Shown here piece after piece: positions 54,700-64,000 of a DNA stretch of 64,000 nt. The stretch comes from Xanthobacter aminoxidans. GTDB lineage: Bacteria; Pseudomonadota; Alphaproteobacteria; Rhizobiales; Xanthobacteraceae. A program made the translations under genes and the position numbers. The stretch's first letter is position 1, and each line of letters starts with the position of its first letter. Location of the stretch: contig NZ_JAMJXC010000002.1 in NCBI RefSeq assembly GCF_023571765.1, positions 496,001 through 560,000 on the forward strand. The letters are read 5' to 3'. The notes beneath the pieces were generated by a model. It searched no databases. It saw nothing but the letters and a program-made list of their open reading frames with translations, and was not told where the DNA came from.

Positions 54700-54713
54700 T
54701 CAGGAGAGCCTCC

Positions 54714-56582
54714 GTGGCCGAGCCGGGCGTCCCGCCGAGCCCTGAACGCCCCTCCCGCCGCCGCCTGCTGACGGCGGGCGGCACGGCGCTGGCTGCGCTG
54801 GCGCTGATGGTCGCGCTGGACCGGGTGGCGGACTATGCGGCCCGCCGCTGGGCGGTGGCGCAGGTGGCGGCTTCCGCCGAAACGGCGGCGGCGCTGCGCG
54901 TCGCGGTGCTGCGGAGCGAGATCGACAAGCAGCGCTCCCTGCCGGTGGTGCTGGCGCAGGACCCGGAGGTGCGCGGCGCGCTGGAGGCGCCGGACCCGGC
55001 TCGCCTCGATGCCCTCGACCGGCGGCTCGATGCCCTCGCGGAGGGGGTGCGCACCGGCGTCATCTATCTCATCGATGCCGAGGGCCACACGGTCGCGGCC
55101 AGCAACTACCGGACCCCGGAGAGCTTCCTCGGCTCCGACTACGGCTTTCGCCCCTATTTCCGCGTGGCGCTGGCCGAGGGGCGGGCGGAGCATTTCGCCT
55201 TCGGCACGGTCAGCCGCAAGCCGGGCCTCTATCTGGCGCAGCGGGTGGAGGCGCAGGGCCGGGTGCTCGGCGTGCTCGTGCTCAAGGCCGAGTTCGACGC
55301 GCTGGAGGCCGCATGGCGGCGCTTCGCCGAGCCGACCTTCGTCACCGACGAGCGGCACATCGTGCTCATCGCCTCGGAGCCCGCCTTCCGCTTCCGCACC
55401 ACCGTGGCGCTCGATCCGGTGGAGCGCGACGCCATCCGCGAAAGCCTGCAATTCGGCGATTCCCCCCTCACCCGGCTCGATCTCGGCCCCTCGCCGGAGG
55501 AAGGTGGCGTGCTGCGCCTGCGCCTGCCCGGACGCAGCACAACGCAGGATTTCGTCGCGGTGGACATGCCCGTGCCTTCCACCTCGTGGACGCTCACCGT
55601 GCTCGCCCCCACATCAGCCACCACGCGGCTCGCCACCACGGCGGCCCGTGCCTCGGCGGCGCTGGCCGGCGTCGTCGGCCTCGGCTCGGCCGGGGTGTGG
55701 TGGACCCGGCGCCGCCGCCGCGCCCGGGCGCTGGCGCGGGAAGCGGAGGCGCGCCGCGCGCTGGAGGCCCGTGTCGTCGAGCGGACGGCGGAGCTTTCCG
55801 CCGCCAATGCGCAATTGGTGACGGAGATGGAGGAGCGCCGCCGCGCCCGCCTCGCCTTCGACGCCTTGCAGGACGAGCTGGTGCAGGCCTCCAAGCTCGC
55901 CGTGCTCGGCCAGATTGCCGCCGGGGTTGCCCATGAGGTGAACCAGCCGGTGGCGGCCATCCGCACCTTCGCGGAGAATTCCCGCGCCTTCCTCGATCGC
56001 GGCGAGCCGGCGGCCGCCGCCGCCAATCTCGACACCATCGCGGCGCTCACCGAGCGCATCGGCGCCATCACCGGAGAGCTGCGCGCCTTCGCCCGCAAGT
56101 CCGCCGCCCGCATCGAGCCGGTGGCGCTCGCCCCGGTCATCGACGGCGCGCTGCTCTTGATGCGCTACCGTCTCTTGCAGACCGACATTGCTCTCGCCCT
56201 CGACATCGACCGCCCGGACGTGGCGGTGACGGGCGACCGCATGCGCCTCGAGCAGGTGCTGGTGAACCTTATCCAGAACGCCGCCGAGGCCATCGGCACG
56301 CGGCGCGACGGGGAAATCCGCATCCGCGTCGAGACCCGGCCCGACACGGTGGTCGTCACCGTCGCCGACAACGGCCCCGGGCTACCGGAGGAGATGCTGG
56401 GCGCGCTCTTCCTGCCCTTCAACACCACCAAGCCGCAGGGGTTGGGGCTGGGCCTCGTCATTTCCAAGGACATCATCGCCGAGTGCGGCGGCACCCTGAA
56501 GGTGGAGAATGACGGCGGCGCCGTTTTCACCGTCACCTTGCCCCGCGCCCAGGGACTCGACACCGGAGCCGGCACGGCATGA
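54714..56582 (+). CDS. dctB: C4-dicarboxylate sensor histidine kinase DctB
   Basis: A 622-residue sensor kinase. A first membrane segment (about residues 18-38), a periplasmic double-PAS-like sensor ([53 protein letters not shown]) and a second membrane segment (about 305-325) precede a coiled coil. The HisKA domain has H407 in [13 protein letters not shown], and the HATPase domain has [13 protein letters not shown] and [15 protein letters not shown] 54714 follows AGGAG. The stop overlaps dctD (ATGA). Confidence 0.93.
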   Translation: MAEPGVPPSPERPSRRRLLTAGGTALAALALMVALDRVADYAARRWAVAQVAASAETAAALRVAVLRSEIDKQRSLPVVLAQDPEVRGALEAPDPARLDALDRRLDALAEGVRTGVIYLIDAEGHTVAASNYRTPESFLGSDYGFRPYFRVALAEGRAEHFAFGTVSRKPGLYLAQRVEAQGRVLGVLVLKAEFDALEAAWRRFAEPTFVTDERHIVLIASEPAFRFRTTVALDPVERDAIRESLQFGDSPLTRLDLGPSPEEGGVLRLRLPGRSTTQDFVAVDMPVPSTSWTLTVLAPTSATTRLATTAARASAALAGVVGLGSAGVWWTRRRRRARALAREAEARRALEARVVERTAELSAANAQLVTEMEERRRARLAFDALQDELVQASKLAVLGQIAAGVAHEVNQPVAAIRTFAENSRAFLDRGEPAAAAANLDTIAALTERIGAITGELRAFARKSAARIEPVALAPVIDGALLLMRYRLLQTDIALALDIDRPDVAVTGDRMRLEQVLVNLIQNAAEAIGTRRDGEIRIRVETRPDTVVVTVADNGPGLPEEMLGALFLPFNTTKPQGLGLGLVISKDIIAECGGTLKVENDGGAVFTVTLPRAQGLDTGAGTA

Positions 56583-57937
56583 CGGAAAGCAACGCGGTGG
56601 ACGTGGCCTTCATCGACGACGATCCGGCGCTGCGCGCGGCCAACGTGCAGGCGCTGATGCTCGCCGGCCTCACGGTCGCCGGCTACGGCTCGGCGCTGGA
56701 GGCGCTGGAGGTGATCGACGCGGACTTTCCCGGCGTCGTCGTCACCGACGTGCGCATGCCGCGCATCGACGGGCTGGAGCTGTTCCGCCGGCTGAGGGCG
56801 CGCGACGCGGACCTGCCGGTCATCCTGATTACCGGCCACGGCGACATCGCCATGGCGGTGGATGCCATGCGCGAGGGCGCCTACGATTTCCTCGCCAAGC
56901 CCTATGCTTCGGAACGCCTCGTCGCCAGCATCCGCCACGCCCTCGACCGCCGCCGGCTGGTGCTGGAAAACCGCGAGCTGAAGCGCGCCGTCGCCACCAC
57001 GCAGGACGACCTGCCGCTGCTCGGCACCAGCGCTGTCATGGCGCGCCTCAGGCAGATGCTGCGCCAGATCGCCGATGCCGACGTGGACGTGCTGGTGGAG
57101 GGGGAGACCGGCTCCGGCAAGGAGGTGGTGGCCACCGCCCTCCACCGCTGGAGCCGCCGCGCCACCCGTCCGCTGGTGGCGGTGAATTGCGGCGCGCTGC
57201 CGGAGACGGTGATCGAGAGCGAGCTGTTCGGCTACGAGGCCGGCGCTTTCACTGGGGCGCTCAAGAAGCGGGTGGGGCGCATCGAGCATGCCCATGGTGG
57301 CACGCTCTTCCTCGACGAGATCGAGGCCATGTCGCCGGCCCTTCAGGTGAAGCTGCTGCGCGTGCTGGAGGCGCGCGAGATCGCGCCGCTGGGCACCAAC
57401 GAAACGCGGCGGGTGGACATCCGCGTCGTCGCCGCTTCGAAGGTGGACCTGCCGGCGCTGGTGCGGCAGGGCAGCTTCCGCGAGGATCTCTATTACCGCC
57501 TGCACGTCGCCTCGGTGCGCATCCCGGCCCTGCGCGACCGGCGGGGCGACGTGCCGCTGCTGTTCGGCCACTTCCTCGCCCGCGCGGCGGAGCGCTTCAA
57601 CCGGCCGCCGCCGGAGCTGGACGCCGGCGTGCTGCGCCATCTCGCCGAACACGACTGGCCGGGCAATGTGCGCGAGCTGGTGCATTATGCCGAACGCGTC
57701 GCGCTGGGGCTGGTGGAGCCGGAGCCGGCCTCCGTTCCGGCCGAGGCCGACGGCGGCAAGGGCACCCTGCCGGAGCGGGTGGACGCCTTCGAGGCGCAGG
57801 AAATCCGCGCCGCGCTGGAGGCGCACAAGGGCGACGTGCAGGCCACCGTGGCCGCCCTCGGCATCCCCCGCAAGACCTTCTACGACAAGCTCCGCCGCCA
57901 CGGCATCGACCAGGCGTCCTATCGCGGCGGGCGGTGA
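56579..57937 (+). CDS. dctD: Sigma-54-dependent response regulator DctD
   Basis: A 452-residue NtrC-type regulator. The receiver has DDD (13-15) and phospho-acceptor D57 in VVTDVRMP. The AAA+ domain (about 145-365) has Walker A GETGSGKE, the sigma-54 contact loop GAFTGA (222-227) and Walker [14 protein letters not shown]-terminal Fis-type helix-turn-helix ([24 protein letters not shown]) follows. It is expected to act at the -24/-12 promoter of dctA. Confidence 0.95.
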   Translation: MTESNAVDVAFIDDDPALRAANVQALMLAGLTVAGYGSALEALEVIDADFPGVVVTDVRMPRIDGLELFRRLRARDADLPVILITGHGDIAMAVDAMREGAYDFLAKPYASERLVASIRHALDRRRLVLENRELKRAVATTQDDLPLLGTSAVMARLRQMLRQIADADVDVLVEGETGSGKEVVATALHRWSRRATRPLVAVNCGALPETVIESELFGYEAGAFTGALKKRVGRIEHAHGGTLFLDEIEAMSPALQVKLLRVLEAREIAPLGTNETRRVDIRVVAASKVDLPALVRQGSFREDLYYRLHVASVRIPALRDRRGDVPLLFGHFLARAAERFNRPPPELDAGVLRHLAEHDWPGNVRELVHYAERVALGLVEPEPASVPAEADGGKGTLPERVDAFEAQEIRAALEAHKGDVQATVAALGIPRKTFYDKLRRHGIDQASYRGGR

Positions 57938-57997
57938 GGGGGTGGCATCACGATCGTCCACCGCGGAACAGTCGCGCGCTCGAACTCCATTCACCAT

Positions 57998-58030
57998 CAT
58001 CATGCCCGGCCTTGTGCCGGGCAACCACGT
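57998..58030 (+). repeat. REP-like palindrome (unit A, second copy)
   Basis: GCCCGGC (58004-58010) and GCCGGGC (58016-58022) flank CTTGT. It is nearly identical to 42489-42520; a following AACCACGT replaces ATCCACGT. Confidence 0.8.
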
Positions 58031-58071
58031 GGCGCGGCCGGGAGTAGCTGCCAACCATCTTCAGAATCGGC

Positions 58072-58110
58072 CCGACGTGGATGGCCGGGACAAGCCCGGC
58101 CATGACGGCG
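58072..58110 (-). repeat. REP-like palindrome (unit B, second copy, inverted)
   Basis: The inverted palindrome GGCCGGG-ACAAG-CCCGGCC (58083-58101) is preceded by GACGTGGAT and followed by ATGACGG. With unit A it repeats the paired element seen at 42489-42599, in the same order. Confidence 0.8.
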
Positions 58111-58193
58111 GTGAGGTCAGTGGCGGGATAACGGCCCCGGCCCGTCAGCCGGCGCCCCTATGGCCGAAGTCACCGGCGGTTAAAGCGCTCCCC

Positions 58194-58991
58194 TCACCCC
58201 AGCTCGAACGTGGTGATGCCGAAGATGCGATCGAGCGGCAGATCCGGCCCCGAGCCGCGATACATGCGGCCGGTCTCGAACACCGGGGTGAGCCCCGCCC
58301 CTTCGGCGAGGGCGCGGGCGGCGGGATTGGGGTCGGGAATGTCGAGGAACACCTGATCGCCCGCCGCCGTGCGCGCGAGGGTGGAGAAGAGCGCGCCGGC
58401 CACCTCCGCACCGTCGGCGAAGAGCGGGCCGATCTTCCATCCCGCCCGGCAGCGGCGGATGACGCCATAGCCCTTCACCGTCCCGTCCGCGACGAAGACG
58501 CAGGCGCGACCCTGCGGCGGGGCGAGCCACGCCTTCAGGAAGTTCGGGCGGGGAAAGCCGAAGCAGGCGCGATCCAGCGCCGTGACGGCATCGAGGTGGG
58601 CGGGCGTGATGTCCACCACGCGCGGGTCGGGCGCGGCGTCCGGCGCCAGGCCTCCGAAGCGGAAATTGGCGTAGGCGCGCTTAAAGCCGTCGCGGGCGTA
58701 GGTGCCCTGCTGCTCCACCACCGCGTCGAGCCCCACCGGGCCGTCGAGCCGCTTGAAGGTGTCCTGCCACAGCGCGAGGCCATGGCCTTCGCCGCGCAGG
58801 TCCGGGCGGCAGATGTAGAAGCCGACGAAGGCGAAGCCGCCCTCATAGCGCGTCGCCGAGATCACTGCGGCCAGCGCACCATCGAGGAAGAGGCCGCGGA
58901 AGGCGTGCGTATCCTGCGCGAGGAAGGCGGCGGCGTCGGCAAGGCCGGGGTTCCAGCCCTCGCGGGCGGCCCAGTCCACGGCCGTATCCAC
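58194..58991 (-). CDS. GNAT family N-acetyltransferase (two GNAT domains)
   Basis: A protein of at least 265 residues with two GNAT-like halves. The first includes FVGFYICRPDLRGEGHGLALW, the acetyl-CoA loop; the second (from about residue 125) is a degenerate GNAT_acetyltransf-9-like half with FVADGTVKGYGVIRRCRAGWKIGPL. GTG 58991 is the first standard start, but 15 more codons of plausible GNAT sequence (TIRTLTPVEV) lie upstream in frame without ATG, GTG or TTG. An ACG at 59036 has GGGAGG eight bases ahead. The substrate is unknown. Confidence 0.85.
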   Translation of the reverse strand: MDTAVDWAAREGWNPGLADAAAFLAQDTHAFRGLFLDGALAAVISATRYEGGFAFVGFYICRPDLRGEGHGLALWQDTFKRLDGPVGLDAVVEQQGTYARDGFKRAYANFRFGGLAPDAAPDPRVVDITPAHLDAVTALDRACFGFPRPNFLKAWLAPPQGRACVFVADGTVKGYGVIRRCRAGWKIGPLFADGAEVAGALFSTLARTAAGDQVFLDIPDPNPAARALAEGAGLTPVFETGRMYRGSGPDLPLDRIFGITTFELG

Positions 58992-59051
58992 CTCGACCGG
59001 GGTGAGGGTGCGGATGGTGCGGGTGGCGCCGGCCGTGGCGTGGTCCTCCCT

Positions 59052-59795
59052 CTACTCCGGATCGGCCGCCGGCGGCGGGGGCAGGTCGCGGGCCACCGTT
59101 TCGAGGAAGCCGGCGAGGTCTTCCGTGACGTGGTTCACATAGGCGTCCTCGCGGCCCTCGAACTCCCAGCTCTCGCGCGCCGCCACCGTCTGGCCGGGGG
59201 GCACCACCAGCACCGTCACCATGCCGAGGCGGTGCGGCACTTCCAGATTGCGGGCGAGGTCTTCGAACATGGCGGCGCGGGTCGCTTCCACCCCGTGCGC
59301 ACGCAGGAAGCGCTCGTAGGCCTCCTCGGTGGGCTTGGGATGGAATTCGGCGGCCACGATGTCGTGCACGGCGGTGAAGTGCGCATCCATGCCGAGCTTT
59401 GCCAGCACGTTGCGCGCGTGCTGCTCGGAGCCGTTGGTATAGACCAGCTTCTGCCCCGGCAGCGCCTCGATGGCGGCGGCGAGACGGGGGGAGGCATCGA
59501 GCGTGGAGAGGTCCACGTCGTGCACATGGGCGAGGAAGGCGGCGGGTTCCACCCCGTGCTCGATCATCAGCCCGCGCAGGGAGGTGCCGTAGCGCCGGTA
59601 GTAATCCTTCTGGATGCGGAACGCCTCCTCGGGCGCGATGCCGAGGAGGTCGGAGATGTACGCCTTCATGCGGGCGTCGATCTGGCCCCAGAGGTCGTGC
59701 TGGGCGGGATAGAGGGTGTTGTCGAGGTCGAACACCCAGGTGTCGACGCGATCGAAAGCCGCCGATGAAAGCGCTGCGGGAGAAGACAAAATCAT
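59052..59795 (-). CDS. HAD-superfamily pyrimidine 5'-nucleotidase-like phosphatase
   Basis: A 247-residue HAD hydrolase. The motif I aspartates are D23 and D25 in FDLDNTLYPA. Motif II is LVYTNGSEQHARNVL, the lysine is in FHPKPTEEAYERFL, and motif III is AAMFEDLARNLEVPHRLG. The cap is helical (RMKAYISDLLGI). The family dephosphorylates pyrimidine mononucleotides. ATG 59795 is preferred; the frame is open further upstream over the next gene. Its stop is in frame with the acetyltransferase frame. Confidence 0.9.
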   Translation of the reverse strand: MILSSPAALSSAAFDRVDTWVFDLDNTLYPAQHDLWGQIDARMKAYISDLLGIAPEEAFRIQKDYYRRYGTSLRGLMIEHGVEPAAFLAHVHDVDLSTLDASPRLAAAIEALPGQKLVYTNGSEQHARNVLAKLGMDAHFTAVHDIVAAEFHPKPTEEAYERFLRAHGVEATRAAMFEDLARNLEVPHRLGMVTVLVVPPGQTVAARESWEFEGREDAYVNHVTEDLAGFLETVARDLPPPPAADPE

Positions 59796-59809
59796 CGGCG
59801 GACCATGCC

Positions 59810-60157
59810 TCAGAACGGGCCGCGGGAATAGATGTCGGAGAGCATCCCCTCGATGGCGCGGATGCGGGTCTGGTAGGCATTGGAGATGCAGGCCGCGTCG
59901 GCCTTGCAGGCGGCGCGCTCCACCAGCCAGGCGCGCTGGTCGTCCTGGATCGCGCCGCGCTGGCCCATGCCCACCATCTTGGTGATGACGCCGTAGAGCG
60001 TCGCCATCTTCACGTCGAGCTGGGCGAGGTCGCAGCTCTTGCAGATGGCCACCTCGTCCGGCGCGGTGACACCGTTGCACGAGAAGCTCGCGGCGGACGC
60101 GGGAACGACGAGGGTCGCGGCGAGGGTGGCGGCGAGGACAGCGGACTTCAGGCGCAT
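59810..60157 (-). CDS. Secreted LprI/DUF1311-like protein
   Basis: A 115-residue protein with a signal peptide (SAVLAATLAATLVVPASAA) and a domain with cysteines at FSCNGV, AICKSCDL, ACKADAACIS, in the pattern of LprI (DUF1311) proteins. Some LprI relatives inhibit lysozyme. The RAWLVERAACKADAACI stretch fits the family's C-terminus. It stands 14 bases upstream of the HAD gene, in the same direction. Confidence 0.82.
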   Translation of the reverse strand: MRLKSAVLAATLAATLVVPASAASFSCNGVTAPDEVAICKSCDLAQLDVKMATLYGVITKMVGMGQRGAIQDDQRAWLVERAACKADAACISNAYQTRIRAIEGMLSDIYSRGPF

Positions 60158-60205
60158 GGGTTTCTCCCTTGAGTGGCGGGATTGGTGCGTGGCGGGATTG
60201 GCGGA

Positions 60206-61027
60206 TCAGTCGGCGGCGGGCCGCAGGGTGTCGCCCACCGCCACCCGGCCGGAGCGCACCACCTTGGCATAGATCCCGCAGTCCGCGTGGCCGTAGGCGG
60301 ACACGAGGCCCTTCACCACATTGAGGTCGCGGACGGCGGTGGCGGGATTCACATTCACCGCCGCGCAGCGCTCGGTGCGCTTGAGGATGGCGATGCGCGC
60401 CGTGCCCACATCGAGCCGCGCGCCGGCCATCTCCAGCTCCGCGCCCGCCGGCCAGCCCTCCAGATGCAAATTCATGCGGAAGCGGCGGGGGTCCAGCTCT
60501 GCCTCCATCCGCGCGCTGAGGTCGCGCACGCTCGCAAGGTTGAGCAAGGAGAGGAAGCCGGAGCGCAGCGAATCCGTGAAGCGGAAGCCCTCGGGCGCGG
60601 TGAGCAGCTTCAGCGGGCCGCGCGCCTCCTTGCCCATATAGAAGGTGAGGAAGGCCTCCACCTCGGCTCGTCCTTCGGGCGCCGAAAGGTTCGCCGCCAC
60701 CACCTCGTGGCCGTCGAGGGCGAGCGTCAGCGTTCCCGTCGCCGCGTCATAGCGTGAGGCGAGGGCGGCGAGGCGGGCGTCCCGCATCAGCATCAGGAAG
60801 GCAGTCTTCTGCCGGTAGGAGGGCTCGGCCGGATCGAAGCCGCTGGGGCCGTTCTCCACCGCATAGAGCCGATCGTTCGGGAAGAAGGCGCCGGCCGTCA
60901 GCTCCACGGCGTCCAGCGCCTCGGGGGAGAGGCCTTTCACCGGATGGCGGTAGAGGGCGGTGACGGTGGCGGGGGGAAGCTCTGCGGCCGGAATGGCGGA
61001 GGTCGAGGCGGCGGACGGCACAGGCAT
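60206..61027 (-). CDS. MOSC domain-containing protein
   Basis: A 273-residue protein with an N-terminal MOSC_N-like domain ([22 protein letters not shown]) and a C-terminal MOSC domain with the conserved cysteine in [19 protein letters not shown] proteins bind molybdopterin or sulfur donors in sulfur carrier chemistry. The [16 protein letters not shown] segment is typical. It begins next to the clpB promoter region. Confidence 0.88.
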   Translation of the reverse strand: MPVPSAASTSAIPAAELPPATVTALYRHPVKGLSPEALDAVELTAGAFFPNDRLYAVENGPSGFDPAEPSYRQKTAFLMLMRDARLAALASRYDAATGTLTLALDGHEVVAANLSAPEGRAEVEAFLTFYMGKEARGPLKLLTAPEGFRFTDSLRSGFLSLLNLASVRDLSARMEAELDPRRFRMNLHLEGWPAGAELEMAGARLDVGTARIAILKRTERCAAVNVNPATAVRDLNVVKGLVSAYGHADCGIYAKVVRSGRVAVGDTLRPAAD

Positions 61028-61353
61028 GCGGGGCGCTCCTTCAGGTCCGGAGACCCCGGGGTCCCATGCCCCGCCGGCCCGGTCAAGGGCGGGTGAATTT
61101 TCACCTGGATCAAGGCGATGGCGGCGCGCCGGACCTAGCCTTGATTGAGCGGAGGGCGGTGGCGGCGCGGTTTGGCCCGGCCGGCTTGAAATCGTGCAGT
61201 CACCCCCTTCCGTTGCAGCGGGGCCACACCCACATGAGGCACGGCGCGGGTTTGTTCCGCCTGCGCGACGGTAGCCGGGGATGCCGGGACCGTGTCCCGC
61301 CGCGCCCCCTATGCTTCTTGGAAGGTATCGGGCGCGGGAAGGAGGAGAGACAG
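61028..61353. other. Intergenic region before clpB
   Basis: 326 bases between the divergent MOSC gene and clpB. It holds a heat-shock-like promoter (61185-61211) and a GC-rich leader of about 135 bases. No other gene is supported. Confidence 0.55.
61185..61211 (+). promoter_or_regulatory. clpB: Probable RpoH (sigma-32) promoter of clpB
   Basis: CTTGAAA (61185-61191), a 12-base spacer and CCCCTTCC (61204-61211) fit the heat-shock promoter form CTTGAAA-N11-15-CCCCATNT, with an exact -35 and a partly matching -10. clpB is the expected target. Confidence 0.5.
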
Positions 61354-63993
<2,640 letters not shown>

Positions 63994-64000
63994 GGGGATT

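Overview
The window reads as chromosomal DNA of a high-GC alphaproteobacterium of the order Hyphomicrobiales. The best guess is a methylotrophic and possibly autotrophic Xanthobacteraceae-type organism (Xanthobacter, Ancylobacter, Azorhizobium or Starkeya-like). The reasons are the tsaB-rimI-fur-plsC and miaB-phoH-ybeY-corC-lnt-xre-metK-trmB housekeeping blocks, complete pqqABCDE genes, a bacterial formylmethanofuran hydrolase/transferase operon, tetrahydromethanopterin (H4MPT) enzymes, and short palindromic intergenic repeats of a type common in this order. The taxonomic placement is inference. No tRNA, rRNA, CRISPR array, insertion sequence or prophage was recognised.

Layout. 1-4629 (+): the 3' end of rho, nfuA, then the tightly overlapping tsaB-rimI-fur-plsC-SDR string. 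4639-14950 (-): GST-queG and miaB-phoH-ybeY-corC-lnt-XRE-metK-trmB. Compared with the order I know from other Rhizobiales, this block looks inverted in place. 15303-16952: uppP, an SDHAF4-like factor and secB, closed by a strong terminator. 17135-29482 (+): a sensor kinase/response regulator pair, pqqABCDE, two small secreted proteins of unknown function, fhcBADC and a cytochrome c. 29495-34364 (-): mtdB, mch, a RimK-like ligase, and mfnD- and mfnF-like genes for methylofuran. These two facing blocks form a C1-oxidation island: PQQ would serve a methanol or alcohol dehydrogenase encoded elsewhere, and formaldehyde would be carried on H4MPT and methylofuran to formate.

34706-41334 (-): malate synthase, thiE and the glycolate oxidase operon glcDEF, with a divergent LysR gene; together these could turn glycolate into malate. 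42744-44689: azlCD and a secreted hydrolase. 45290-48224 (-): lutABC for lactate oxidation. 48358-52932: an L,D-transpeptidase, a response regulator, a cyclic-nucleotide-binding protein, a soluble chemoreceptor-like protein and a chromate-type transporter. 53068-57937: dctA facing dctBD, with a recognisable sigma-54 promoter and two upstream dyads. 58194-61027 (-): an acetyltransferase, a HAD nucleotidase, an LprI-like protein and a MOSC protein. 61354-63993 (+): clpB behind a heat-shock-type promoter.

Most genes sit in short operons with 4-bp stop/start overlaps. Several starts are non-ATG; queG probably uses CTG, and the acetyltransferase at 58194 may use ACG. All functions are assigned from sequence reading alone, without database searches.
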